A stretch of DNA of 38,866 nt from the NCBI GenBank assembly GCA_020631045.1, contig JAHDHZ010000023.1, forward strand, positions 1 to 38,866, read 5' to 3'. Origin of the DNA: Flavobacteriales bacterium. GTDB taxonomy: Bacteria > Bacteroidota > Bacteroidia > Flavobacteriales_G > JALEGO01. Shown here one piece after another: positions 1-9,458 of this stretch. Every line of letters starts with the position of its first letter. The stretch's first letter is position 1. A program made the translations under genes and the position numbers. A model generated the notes under the pieces. It was not told the origin of the DNA, searched no databases, and worked only from the letters and a program-made list of their open reading frames with translations.

Positions 1-32
1 TCAACATCATCAGCCAAAGACTTCGTCTTTAC

Positions 33-99
33 GCTTCTTTGTTTGCACAAATTTGCTTGAAAGCGTTGCTTTCAGACAAATTTGTGCAAACAAAGAAGC
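33..99. repeat. Long perfect inverted repeat (hairpin)
   Basis: GCTTCTTTGTTTGCACAAATTTG ... CAAATTTGTGCAAACAAAGAAGC, 23-bp perfect arms, with an inner CTTGAAAGC/GCTTTCA near-palindrome. Confidence 0.9.
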
Positions 100-125
100 C
101 CCAAAACTCATCGTTTTGAGGCTTC
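95..125. terminator. Hairpin immediately 3' of ssrA, candidate terminator; shares GAAGC with the 33..99 hairpin
   Basis: GAAGCC-C-CAAAAC-TCATC-GTTTTG-A-GGCTTC imperfect stem, located just downstream of the tmRNA 3' end. Confidence 0.5.
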
Positions 126-135
126 TGATGCTCTG

Positions 136-539
136 TGGAGTCGGAGGGGTTCGAACCCTCGTCCAAACTTAGCGTGCAAATGGCTTCTACATGCTTAGTC
201 TATATTAAAGTTTCGAAATCTACCAGGCTATAAACGGCCAAGTAAATATCTAGCTTGATTAAATTTAACAACACATCGCACAAACTGAGCTGTATTGCGA
301 TTTTGTTATCTATGATACTCTATAAGATGTACCAACAAAAAATGTACATCAAGAGCACTTGTTCGGGCTACTGTACTTCACCTCGAATTAAGCTTAGTAA
401 ACTTGGTTTATTAAGCTGCAAGAGCATAGTTAGTTTCGCCATTTAAAGGCTTGCATATTCAGATTAACGAGCAAACATACAACGCTCGACATGCTTACAC
501 ACCTACATCGATCTAAGATGTCAAATCCAAGTCGACCCC
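136..539 (-). ncRNA. ssrA: tmRNA (transfer-messenger RNA)
   Basis: Minus strand begins GGGGTCGACTTGGATTTGAC and ends GGTTCGAACCCCTCCGACTCCA. The ends pair as GGGGUCG:CGACUCC with a G3-U wobble typical of Ala identity. The tag ORF GGC GAA ACT AAC TAT GCT CTT GCA GCT TAA TAA (440..411) encodes GETNYALAA*. CCA is not encoded (CTCCA followed by CAG). Confidence 0.97.
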
Positions 540-559
540 ATAAATAAAAGAACTTTAAG

Positions 560-567
560 CAAAGTTA
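560..567 (-). promoter_or_regulatory. Bacteroidetes -7 box for ssrA
   Basis: Minus strand TAACTTTG (TAnnTTTG), about 20 nt upstream of the mature tmRNA 5' end, with an upstream TTG. Confidence 0.6.
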
Positions 568-592
568 GAGAAAAAAAGCGGTACAATCTTTG

Positions 593-600
593 TACTTTTG
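593..600 (+). promoter_or_regulatory. Bacteroidetes -7 box for the TonB receptor gene
   Basis: TACTTTTG, 5 nt before ATG at 606. Confidence 0.6.
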
Positions 601-605
601 CAGGT

Positions 606-3008
606 ATGTCTTCAAGAGGCTTGATACTTATTTTAGGGCTACTTATTCTTGCCTTTTGCTCTAGTGCTCAAAGCGTTCAGCTTTTAGACATCTCTAATCA
701 AAAACCCATAGTAGGGGCAACTGCCTCTAATCAAACAACAGGTAGCACCTCTGATGTGAATGGCAATCTTAGTTTAAAAGCCTTTGCCCTTGAAGATACC
801 ATTGAAATTGGACATGTAGGATACAAAACATTATCAGGCACAAAAAAAAGATGGCTCGCTCAGCATTATGTATACCTTGAGCCTTTGGCTTTAAACTTGA
901 AAACAGTGACTATCTCTAGTTCAAAATTTGAGCAAGAACTACAAGAGGTAGCGCAAAACATTCATATAATTGACAGCAAAACTCTTGACTTTCAGAGCAA
1001 TCAAACTGCTGCAGATGCTCTAGAACAAAGCGGAAAAGTCTTGGTTCAAAAATCTCAAGGGGGTGGTGGCAGCCCCATCATAAGAGGCTTTGAAGCCAAC
1101 AAAGTGCTTATTGTAATTGATGGAGTGCGCATGAATAATGCCATTTATCGCGGCGGACACCTACAAAATGTCATCACCCTTGATAATGCCATACTAGATC
1201 GAAGCGAAGTATTGTTCGGGCCAGGGTCAATTATTTATGGTTCAGATGCTTTAGGTGGAGTGATGCATTTTGTCACTAAAGATCCTTTACTAAGTCGCGA
1301 CTCAAGTATCCGCATTCAAAACAACAGTTATATTCGATACAGCACTGTAAATAAAGAAAATAGTATACACAGTGACATTGGCATTTCAAACCAAAAATTT
1401 GGGTCACTAAGCTCTTTCACCCTCTCTTCTTTTGGTGATTTAAGAAAAGGAGCACGTTTGATGAAAAACTACTCTGATTGGGGAGCAAGAACCTTCTTTG
1501 TATTAAACCAAAATGGTGTTGATACGATTGTTCAAAATAAAGACATCAACCTTCAAAAATTCTCAGGATACACCCAGTATGATATGCTTCAAAAATTTAT
1601 ATTCAAACCCAATGAAGATCAAAAACACAAATTAAACTTTCAATACTCAACCAGCACCAACATACCAAGGTATGACCGTTTAGCACAACTCAATAATGAT
1701 TCTACACCCAAGTTTGCTCACTGGTATTATGGGCCACAAAAACGTTTTTTTTCGGCGTATTCTTTTGAAACACAAAAAAGCAGTACACTGTATGACCAAC
1801 TTATGCTTACCACTGCTTATCAACACATTGAAGAGAGCAGGTATAACCGAAGATTTCAAAATACTTTATTGGGCGCAAGAATTGAACGACTAAACATTGT
1901 AAGTTTAAATCTTGATGCGCAAAAATCGAGTGATTTCGCCCTTTTTCAATACGGCATTGAAGCCTTGCATAACCATGTAAATTCTTCTGCTTTCACTCAA
2001 GATATTATAACTGGTCAAAAAGGCGTATTAGATACCAGATACCCAGACGATGGGTCAGATTACAATAGTCTAGCAGCATACACTACTCTATCAAAAGAAT
2101 TGTCTTCTACTTTTATGCTCAAGACTGGCATAAGGTACAGCACAGTAAAAATTGATGCTCAAATCAAAGACACCACTTTTTTTGCTTTTTTAGACCGATC
2201 AATTGCCCAGCAAAACAACGCCCTAAACGGCAACTTCGCTTTGATTGGCAATCAAAATAATTACAAATTCTCTTTCATTGCCTCTAGCGGATTTAGAGCT
2301 CCGAACGTTGATGATTTGGGTAAAATATTTGAATCTGTTCAAGGCACTGTTGTTGTACCCAACACAAACATTGAACCTGAATACACCTATAACTTAGAAT
2401 TCAACCTCAATAAAATGCGTAATAAAGGACTCTTAGGGTTTCAAACCTCTTTGTTCTATACCTGGTATCGAAATGCATTAACAACTGTTGATGGCAGTTT
2501 AAATGGCAATGACTCTATCTTCTATGATGGAGTGCAATCAAAAATTGTGATGCTAGACAATGCACAAAATGCTTTTATTTACGGCGCAAATGCATCCATT
2601 GAAATTGCATTGACGCACAATACTATCTTAAGTTCTACCCTAAACTACACCTATGGCAGAATTGTTGAAGACACACTTCGTCCTTTAGATCATATTCCTC
2701 CTCTGTTTGGAAAAACATCCATCACCCACAAACGCAAAGCACTCACTCTAGAAGTTTTTGCCATGTATAATGGTTTTAAACGTACAAAAGATTACAACTT
2801 ATTAGGCGAAGACAACTTCAGTAAGGCCACACCTGATGGCACTCCCGCTTGGATGACCTTAAATTTGAGAAGCCAGTATCAAATTAACGATCAATTTTCT
2901 GTGCAGCTGAATGTGTTGAATCTACTTGATCAAAGCTACCGGGTATTTGCCTCTGGTATTCATGCTCCAGGAAGAAACATTTCGATTACTCTAAGAGCTC
3001 AATTTTAA
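606..3008 (+). CDS. TonB-dependent outer-membrane receptor with N-terminal carboxypeptidase-regulatory-like domain
   Basis: Signal peptide, CarboxypepD_reg-like start, plug motifs (SPIIRGFEANKVLIVIDGVRMNNAIYRGGHLQNV, VLFGPGSIIYGSDALGG) and a C-terminal beta-strand ending in F. Confidence 0.93.
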   Translation: MSSRGLILILGLLILAFCSSAQSVQLLDISNQKPIVGATASNQTTGSTSDVNGNLSLKAFALEDTIEIGHVGYKTLSGTKKRWLAQHYVYLEPLALNLKTVTISSSKFEQELQEVAQNIHIIDSKTLDFQSNQTAADALEQSGKVLVQKSQGGGGSPIIRGFEANKVLIVIDGVRMNNAIYRGGHLQNVITLDNAILDRSEVLFGPGSIIYGSDALGGVMHFVTKDPLLSRDSSIRIQNNSYIRYSTVNKENSIHSDIGISNQKFGSLSSFTLSSFGDLRKGARLMKNYSDWGARTFFVLNQNGVDTIVQNKDINLQKFSGYTQYDMLQKFIFKPNEDQKHKLNFQYSTSTNIPRYDRLAQLNNDSTPKFAHWYYGPQKRFFSAYSFETQKSSTLYDQLMLTTAYQHIEESRYNRRFQNTLLGARIERLNIVSLNLDAQKSSDFALFQYGIEALHNHVNSSAFTQDIITGQKGVLDTRYPDDGSDYNSLAAYTTLSKELSSTFMLKTGIRYSTVKIDAQIKDTTFFAFLDRSIAQQNNALNGNFALIGNQNNYKFSFIASSGFRAPNVDDLGKIFESVQGTVVVPNTNIEPEYTYNLEFNLNKMRNKGLLGFQTSLFYTWYRNALTTVDGSLNGNDSIFYDGVQSKIVMLDNAQNAFIYGANASIEIALTHNTILSSTLNYTYGRIVEDTLRPLDHIPPLFGKTSITHKRKALTLEVFAMYNGFKRTKDYNLLGEDNFSKATPDGTPAWMTLNLRSQYQINDQFSVQLNVLNLLDQSYRVFASGIHAPGRNISITLRAQF

Positions 3009-3031
3009 TCAAGTTGAGTGCTTCAGTACAT

Positions 3032-3916
3032 ATGACCAATCATACTCTTGATCTTGAGCATTATACGCTAAACATCACCAGCTTTGATTCGTCTAACATA
3101 AAGGCGCAATGCCACGCACTTGTCTTAATACATGGAGCCATTGAAAATGCCAAAATCTTTTACTCTAAATCTCAAAAAGGATTGGCGCCTTTTTTAGCCT
3201 CAAAAGGGTTTCACGTATTTGTGCTAGACATGAGAGGCAAAGGCAAGAGCAAACCAAAAATATCTAAGCACAGCACTTTTGGCACACTTGATCAAGTACA
3301 GCACGATTTTACAGCTCTTTATAGCTTTGTAAAAACCCACACCAATCACAAACCTCAAGTTTGGCTTGCCCACTCATGGGGAGGCGTGTTGCTCTTACAT
3401 TTTTGGGCTAGGTTTCACAAAACAATGCCCATTGAGAAAATGGTGTTTTTTGGCTCTAAACGCAGAATTTCAGTCAAAAGCATAAAAAAATGGTTGATGA
3501 TCAACTTTTTCTGGAGATACTTGGGCACTTTACTTGCCAAAATTTATGGTTATTATCCATCCAAAACCTATAAACTTGGTTCAGAGAATGAATCAACTGA
3601 AAGCTTTCTAGAAATGGATAGAATGGTCTTAAAAAAGGCATGGGTAGATGTTGATGGATTTGATTATCATAAGTATTTCAAAGCCCATCCAATTGACATT
3701 CCTATTTTTTCAATGACTGGACAAAACGATGATGTACTTGGTCATGCCCATGATTGTAAAGCCCTGTTAAAAGAAGCTGGCGCAACAAAATCCCTATTTA
3801 AAGTGATCGGTAAACAAACGGGTTACAAGGTCAATTATGATCATATCAATTTATTGACACATCCAAAAGCAAAAGAAGAACACTTTTTAGAAGTAATTGA
3901 TTTTATTCAATCATAA
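3032..3916 (+). CDS. alpha/beta hydrolase
   Basis: LVLIHGAIENAKIF, FVLDMRGKGKS and nucleophile elbow AHSWGG. The ORF starts at TTG 3014; ATG at 3032 is a likelier start. Confidence 0.8.
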   Translation: MTNHTLDLEHYTLNITSFDSSNIKAQCHALVLIHGAIENAKIFYSKSQKGLAPFLASKGFHVFVLDMRGKGKSKPKISKHSTFGTLDQVQHDFTALYSFVKTHTNHKPQVWLAHSWGGVLLLHFWARFHKTMPIEKMVFFGSKRRISVKSIKKWLMINFFWRYLGTLLAKIYGYYPSKTYKLGSENESTESFLEMDRMVLKKAWVDVDGFDYHKYFKAHPIDIPIFSMTGQNDDVLGHAHDCKALLKEAGATKSLFKVIGKQTGYKVNYDHINLLTHPKAKEEHFLEVIDFIQS

Positions 3917-5738
3917 GACCAGCAATAAGAATATCATCTACTTGTTCTAAATCGCCTTTCCAAGCTTGAAACTCACTCTCAAGCAGCTTTTTTTGAACAG
4001 ATGCGTCTTGCACTGATATCTTTTGCAAGAACTCTTTAAACTTACGGTATTTGTATTTTTTACCTTTCTCTCCTCCGAACTGATCAGGAAATCCATCCGA
4101 AAAAATATATACCTTATCTCCGCTTTGCAATTTTACGGTATGATTGGTGAATTTTTCTTCTTTATTGCCGTAATGAATGCCCACCGGAAATTTATTGGGT
4201 TTAATCTCATTGAGCGCTCCATCCCTAAAGTAATACAATGGGTTAAATGCTCCTGCATACTGCAATTCTTTTTTCTCAAAATCAATGGCACAGATCGCAG
4301 CATCCATACCATCTTTAATGGTTTGCTCTTCAAGACCGTGTTGAGAAAAGGTATTTCTCACCTCTGTATTCAAAGCATCTAATACTGCCGCTGGAGTGAG
4401 TTCATCAACCATCTTCACAGCTTTTGTCAATCCATTATACCCAATAATAGTCATGAAAGCCCCCGGAACACCATGCCCAGTGCAATCAATCGCTCCGTAA
4501 AAGACCTTAGATTTCTCTTTAAACACCCAATAAAAATCTCCACTCACAATGTCTTTGGGCTTAAAGTAAAAAAAGGCATTGGGCAAGACTTTGCTGACAT
4601 AACTATCGGTAGGCAAAATTGCATCTTGAATGCGTTTTGCATAGACAATACTATCTGTAGTGTGTTTCAAAAGCACTTCGATTTCTTCTTTTTGCTCTTC
4701 AATGGTTGCAGTTCTATCTTTTACTTTTTGCTCTAAGTCAGAAGTCAATTCAAATAAATCTTTACGCATCGTTAGAAGGGATTGACCCAATAAGTCTTGA
4801 TCACTTAAAGGGGTGAATTCTGCCTTAAAATTGCCTACCCCGACTTCAGTAGCGAAGTCTTTTGTTCTATTGAGACCTTTAGAAAGATTATCAAGAGCTT
4901 CAGTCATTTCGTTAAGCTCTTTAAAATTAGTCTCAACCTTATTTTTAGGCATAATTCCTTTACCTAAAAGCGTAAGTTGATTCTTTACTTTTTGTACTGG
5001 ATTTGTAATGGTTCTAATCGTAAAAACTGCAATTAAAATACCAAAAATCAAAAGTCCCCAACCAGCGTTTAAAACAAGTTTAAACTGGTTAAATGAACTT
5101 GAAATCTCATCTTGATTTTCAATTCTGTGTTTGTCATGAAGGTCAATTAACCGATCTAAATCGGTAGAAATTTCAGCCTTTTTGGGTGGAATCACATCAT
5201 CGACAATACTTCTAGGAGTTGTTCCGCCAGAACTAATTTCATCTGCTAAACCTTCAAAAGCATCAAAGCCTTCTAAAAGTAATTCAGTATTTTCAACTCT
5301 ATAAAACTCATAATCTTTGATGTCTTTTAACTGAGTCATAATAATTTCATACTGACTAAATAAATCTTCAATCTTAACAAAAATGTTGTCAATATCAGAA
5401 TACTCTTTTTTGTTCCATTGATTTGAATAATCAATTAAACTCGATTTAATATTTGGGTAGTCTTCGTTGATTATTTTTTGAAGCTCTTGTTTGCGTTCAT
5501 GTCGAACATCAACTTCATTTTCAACCCAGAAAATTGCTAACGGTAAAGATCTATCAACCGTTTCTCTCAGTTCGACAAGAGCATTGAGCGAAGGCAGCCT
5601 CAAATGATTTAGTTGCCAAATCTGAGCTTCGCTTTTATTGAGTGAGTTTAGTGTTCTTAAATTTAAGAATGCTAAGAAAGCAATGAGAATACCAAAGCCC
5701 AATCCAATGATGAGTCCTATTGAAAATTTACGTTTCAA
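3903..5738 (-). CDS. Membrane sensor serine phosphatase (HAMP-like linker + SpoIIE/PP2C domain)
   Basis: Two TM segments flank a ~200-aa extracytoplasmic helical domain. Coiled coil is followed by PKDIVSGDFYW...YGAIDCTGHGVPGAFMTIIG and YIFSDGFPDQFGG. Confidence 0.88.
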   Translation of the reverse strand: MKRKFSIGLIIGLGFGILIAFLAFLNLRTLNSLNKSEAQIWQLNHLRLPSLNALVELRETVDRSLPLAIFWVENEVDVRHERKQELQKIINEDYPNIKSSLIDYSNQWNKKEYSDIDNIFVKIEDLFSQYEIIMTQLKDIKDYEFYRVENTELLLEGFDAFEGLADEISSGGTTPRSIVDDVIPPKKAEISTDLDRLIDLHDKHRIENQDEISSSFNQFKLVLNAGWGLLIFGILIAVFTIRTITNPVQKVKNQLTLLGKGIMPKNKVETNFKELNEMTEALDNLSKGLNRTKDFATEVGVGNFKAEFTPLSDQDLLGQSLLTMRKDLFELTSDLEQKVKDRTATIEEQKEEIEVLLKHTTDSIVYAKRIQDAILPTDSYVSKVLPNAFFYFKPKDIVSGDFYWVFKEKSKVFYGAIDCTGHGVPGAFMTIIGYNGLTKAVKMVDELTPAAVLDALNTEVRNTFSQHGLEEQTIKDGMDAAICAIDFEKKELQYAGAFNPLYYFRDGALNEIKPNKFPVGIHYGNKEEKFTNHTVKLQSGDKVYIFSDGFPDQFGGEKGKKYKYRKFKEFLQKISVQDASVQKKLLESEFQAWKGDLEQVDDILIAGLMIE

Positions 5739-5757
5739 AGTATTCTTTCTTCTGAGT

Positions 5758-6651
5758 TTATTTACCTTCTAACTGTTTGACTTTTTCATTAAATGACTCA
5801 GATTTTTCTATATCATTTAAACTGTAGTAAATCCCTGAAAGCCCTATGATCGGCTCTTTTCTATTGGGCTTTAACTCATATGCTCTTTGCATGTAAGGTA
5901 GTGCTTTCTGAAATAAAGCTACACTCTCGTCTTGAATTAATCCTACCGCGACAATATCTAAATCGTATTCAGCAACTTTAATCTTATCTACAGCCTCGTT
6001 GTAATAATGAATCCCTAAGTTATAGTTTGCACTCCAATTCATTGAATCTACTTTTAAAATAGATTGATAGGTTTCAATAACCTCTTCAAAAAATTTGTTG
6101 CCTTTGGTGTTTTCTCGGTGCTGCTCATAAAGCTCTGAGTAGACCTGTCCTAAAACAAGTTTGTATTGCAATTCAATTGAATTTAGTTGGCTTGAAAGCT
6201 CATATTTTTCACACAAGGTTTTGTATTGATTAAAAAGCGTTCTTGAAGTTTGATAATTTTCTTTATTTAAGGTTTTAGCAGCATCATTGTATATTGTTTT
6301 TGATAAATAATCTAAACTCTTCATAACAGAAGCTTTCAATTTCTCATCTTCATTTTTTTCTAAAAATCTTTGATAATAATCAATTGATTGGGTTCTGTAA
6401 TCTGAATTTACATCGCTTGAATTTAAATTGTAGAGCTCTTTTAAAATAATGCCTTTATAATACAAGGTTGAAGGGTTTTTAACCGTTTGCTCATGCTGCT
6501 CGGCTAAATTGATGTATTTCAAAGCCGATTCAAAGTCTTGCTGTTGGTATGCATTAATGGCATTTCTGATATTTTCATTTTGAGCAAAGAAATTATTGCT
6601 CAACAGAACAACTAAAAAACAAATTACAATATGATCAATATGAGCTTTCAT
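5758..6651 (-). CDS. TPR-repeat exported protein
   Basis: Signal-like N-terminus and TPR-type helices. Start overlaps the stop of the upstream YfiR-like gene. Confidence 0.7.
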   Translation of the reverse strand: MKAHIDHIVICFLVVLLSNNFFAQNENIRNAINAYQQQDFESALKYINLAEQHEQTVKNPSTLYYKGIILKELYNLNSSDVNSDYRTQSIDYYQRFLEKNEDEKLKASVMKSLDYLSKTIYNDAAKTLNKENYQTSRTLFNQYKTLCEKYELSSQLNSIELQYKLVLGQVYSELYEQHRENTKGNKFFEEVIETYQSILKVDSMNWSANYNLGIHYYNEAVDKIKVAEYDLDIVAVGLIQDESVALFQKALPYMQRAYELKPNRKEPIIGLSGIYYSLNDIEKSESFNEKVKQLEGK

Positions 6652-7178
6652 ATAACTATGGCCAATTTCAAAAGATTTCCGCTTACTGTAAGATTGTGTG
6701 ATGAAATATTACCTTTATTTAATTCAAACTTTTGCTTTTGGTTCACTACTACAAAGTTGATTCCTGATCGAGTGCCAACACCGGGCTTTTCAGTAACCAA
6801 CAAGGTGCTTGAAGCCTTAATTTTACTTGAGCATTCAGAAACTTTAGAAGTCATGGCAGTTGGCAAAAGCAGCATATGGCATTTTTGAACTTCACTGGCA
6901 GAACTGTACTTAACTATTTTAATAGATTGATTAAATACTTTTTTGACTTTTGCCATGGCTTGTAGGTTTTGATATACTGGTGTTTCTCCTACTACTCCAA
7001 TAACAAAGTCACCTGTTTTGTAACTCGAAGGCCATTCTATATACTTGGCAAAATTATACATGTAAAGGGCTTTGATCTTAGCATTTACATCGTACTTAGG
7101 GGCGACTGAAGTATTCAACACCAAATAAATAATGATGTAAAAAAATCTCGCTACTCTATGTTGAAATACCCTTTGCAT
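6648..7178 (-). CDS. YfiR family (DUF4154-like) periplasmic protein
   Basis: KIKALYMYNFAKYIEWP...FVIGVVGETPVYQNL...TLLVTEKPGVGTRSGINFVVVNQKQKFELN: characteristic YfiR family pattern. Confidence 0.85.
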   Translation of the reverse strand: MQRVFQHRVARFFYIIIYLVLNTSVAPKYDVNAKIKALYMYNFAKYIEWPSSYKTGDFVIGVVGETPVYQNLQAMAKVKKVFNQSIKIVKYSSASEVQKCHMLLLPTAMTSKVSECSSKIKASSTLLVTEKPGVGTRSGINFVVVNQKQKFELNKGNISSHNLTVSGNLLKLAIVI

Positions 7179-7192
7179 AAGCGCTAGCTTCT

Positions 7193-7200
7193 CAAATATA
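7193..7200 (-). promoter_or_regulatory. Bacteroidetes -7 box for the yfiR-TPR-spoIIE operon
   Basis: Minus strand TATATTTG, 14 nt upstream of ATG 7178. Confidence 0.55.
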
Positions 7201-7205
7201 TAATT

Positions 7206-8027
7206 TTATTTTTTATAGACACTCATCTTTAAAAGCCTGATTTCTTTATCATTTAAGTATCGAAATTTACCTCTCAAAATATTCTTTTTTGTAAGCTCAC
7301 CATAAGCGACTCTATCTAACTTAAGAAGGTTGTATCCTAACTTTTCTAACATAAGTTTTATGGCCTTATTACTCGAATGATGAACTTCTATACCCAATTC
7401 ACTTTTTGCCTTACCTTGAAGAAAAGAAACTTCATCAACCCTATAATGAACTCCTGCAATCATCATGCCATCTGTGAGTTTTTCAAAATCAGCTTTTCTA
7501 AAATTTTTATCTAGATGCACATAATAAATCTTTTTGATGGCATATTTAGTACTGGTAATCTTAGTGGTGAACTCTCCATCGTTGGTCAATAAAATCAAAC
7601 CCGTCGTATTGCGCTCTAAACGGCCAACAGGATAAACTCTTTGTTTGGTTTGACCTGCGACCAATTGCATAACCGTCTTTCTGTTTTTGGGATCTTTAGA
7701 AGTGGTTAAATAATCTTTGGGCTTATTTAGTAAAATGTACACTAGTTTTTCTGTTTTGAGCCTCTGATCTCCTACCGAAACATGATCTGAAGGCATCACT
7801 CTTGTTCCAAGTTTGGTAACTACTTTACCATTTACTTTAACCGCTCCAGTTTCTATAAGTGTATCAGCTTCTCTTCTTGAGCAAATTCCTGCATTTGAAA
7901 TGTATTTATTTAGACGAACAGATCCATCATTTTCTTTTTTAGGCTTTGCCTGCTTTGGAGCCCACTTCTTTTTAGCACCAAAAGCGGTTTTTTGCTTGCC
8001 ATCATTTTTTTTATACTTCTTATGCAT
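7206..8027 (-). CDS. rluB: Ribosomal large subunit pseudouridine synthase B-like (S4 + RsuA/RluB domain)
   Basis: VRLNKYISNAGICSRREADTLIETGAVKVNG (S4 domain); VYPVGRLERNTTGLILLTNDG (catalytic-domain motif). Confidence 0.88.
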   Translation of the reverse strand: MHKKYKKNDGKQKTAFGAKKKWAPKQAKPKKENDGSVRLNKYISNAGICSRREADTLIETGAVKVNGKVVTKLGTRVMPSDHVSVGDQRLKTEKLVYILLNKPKDYLTTSKDPKNRKTVMQLVAGQTKQRVYPVGRLERNTTGLILLTNDGEFTTKITSTKYAIKKIYYVHLDKNFRKADFEKLTDGMMIAGVHYRVDEVSFLQGKAKSELGIEVHHSSNKAIKLMLEKLGYNLLKLDRVAYGELTKKNILRGKFRYLNDKEIRLLKMSVYKK

Positions 8028-8976
8028 GTGTTTTTTGTTCTAAATAATCAACGTATAATTTCACGCCTTTTTCTATTGAGGTAAAGGGCTTTGTATATCC
8101 AACAGACTTTAATTTATGCATGTCAGCCTGCGTAAAATATTGATACTTATCTCTTATATCTTTAGGGATATCAATATAATTTATATACTGTTTTACATTT
8201 AAAGCTGCAAAAATACTATAAGCTAAATCATTAAAAGTTCTTGCCTGACCAGAACCCAAATTGTATATATCTGAGTGCTTTCTTAAATGCATTAGAAACA
8301 TACATACCTGACAAAGATCTTTAACGTAGATGAAATCTCTTTTTTGCTCGCCATCTAAGTAATTTTCTTTGTGCGATCTAAAAAGATTTAATTGTCCAGT
8401 TTTTTTTATTTGATGATATCCATGGTATACCACTGATGCCATTCTTGACTTGTGCTCTTCTCCGGGGCCATACACATTGAAAAATTTTAATCCTGCCCAA
8501 AAAAATGGCTTTTTATCTTGAGTTAAAATCCACCTGTCAAATTCATTTTTAGAAACTCCATATGGATTCAAAGGCTGTAGTAATTCAGATAAAGAATGAT
8601 CGTCTTTATAACCCAAAGATCCATCTCCATAAGTAGCCGCAGAAGATGCGTAAATGATAGGAACTGCAAAAGAAGTGCACAATTCAAAAAGCTGTTTACT
8701 ATACTCTAGGTTTAACCTCTTGAGCACTGAATAATCAAACTCAGCTGTGTCAGTTCTAGCGCCCAAATGAAAGATGAACTGTACAAATCTATGATGTGCT
8801 TTTAACCAAGAAAAAAACTCATCTCTGTGTATTTTTTGAGCATTTAACTCTTTAAGATCATGCTTTTTGTTATCAGAAAAATCATCAACCAACACCAAGT
8901 CTAAATACCCATTTTCATGAAGCATTCTTGAGAGATTCGAACCAATAAATCCGGCTGCTCCGGTAACTACGATCAT
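8020..8976 (-). CDS. hldD: ADP-L-glycero-D-manno-heptose-6-epimerase
   Basis: MIVVTGAAGFIGSNL, FHLGARTDT, ASSAATYGDG, KFFNVYGPGEEHK, QKRDFIYVKDL. ATG 8976 preferred over ORF start 9021. Confidence 0.85.
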   Translation of the reverse strand: MIVVTGAAGFIGSNLSRMLHENGYLDLVLVDDFSDNKKHDLKELNAQKIHRDEFFSWLKAHHRFVQFIFHLGARTDTAEFDYSVLKRLNLEYSKQLFELCTSFAVPIIYASSAATYGDGSLGYKDDHSLSELLQPLNPYGVSKNEFDRWILTQDKKPFFWAGLKFFNVYGPGEEHKSRMASVVYHGYHQIKKTGQLNLFRSHKENYLDGEQKRDFIYVKDLCQVCMFLMHLRKHSDIYNLGSGQARTFNDLAYSIFAALNVKQYINYIDIPKDIRDKYQYFTQADMHKLKSVGYTKPFTSIEKGVKLYVDYLEQKTHA

Positions 8977-8981
8977 AAGAA

Positions 8982-8989
8982 CAAATATA
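8982..8989 (-). promoter_or_regulatory. Bacteroidetes -7 box for hldD
   Basis: Minus strand TATATTTG, 5 nt before ATG 8976. Confidence 0.55.
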
Positions 8990-9021
8990 GAATTTAAACC
9001 ACTTCTAAATGATACTATCAC

Positions 9022-9029
9022 TATATTTG
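9022..9029 (+). promoter_or_regulatory. Bacteroidetes -7 box for the PTPS gene
   Basis: TATATTTG, 18 nt upstream of ATG 9048. Confidence 0.5.
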
Positions 9030-9047
9030 TTGAGCAATAAAAAAATT

Positions 9048-9458
9048 ATGATCTACTTAACCAGAAGAGAGCGCTTTAACGCAGCTCATAAATTGCACAA
9101 CCCAGATTGGGACGATCAAAAAAATCATGAAGTATTTGGCAAATGCTCAAATCCGAATTGGCATGGACACAACTACATCATGTATGTTACTGTAAAGGGA
9201 GAGGTGAATCCCGAAACAGGTTGGGTAATTGATTTAAAAGACTTGAGTAAAATCTTAAAAGAGCATGTTATTGAACAGCTTGATCATAAAAACATCAATG
9301 TTGATGTTGAATTCATGAAAGGCAAGTGGGCTTCAACAGAAGTATTGTGCATTGAAATCTGGAAGGTCATTGAGCCTAAAATCAAAGCTTTAGGAGCTGA
9401 TTTACACTGCATAAAATTAGAAGAGACTGAAAATAATTATGTAGAATACTATGGCTAA
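9048..9458 (+). CDS. 6-pyruvoyl-tetrahydropterin synthase family protein (eukaryote-like C-x5-HGH)
   Basis: [70 protein letters not shown]. Confidence 0.9.
   Translation: MIYLTRRERFNAAHKLHNPDWDDQKNHEVFGKCSNPNWHGHNYIMYVTVKGEVNPETGWVIDLKDLSKILKEHVIEQLDHKNINVDVEFMKGKWASTEVLCIEIWKVIEPKIKALGADLHCIKLEETENNYVEYYG

Noticed and set aside
255-446. 63-aa ORF at the start of the window
   Set aside because: Lies wholly inside the minus-strand ssrA gene; no protein-like features.
1696-1893. 65-aa ORF inside the TonB receptor
   Set aside because: Alternate frame within a well-supported CDS.
4023-4736. Antisense ORFs 4023..4382, 4133..4333 and 4473..4736
   Set aside because: Overlap the SpoIIE phosphatase gene in other frames; no recognisable domain.
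6631-8043. Plus-strand ORFs 6631..6888 and 7813..8043
   Set aside because: Antisense to YfiR-like and rluB genes; low-complexity translations.
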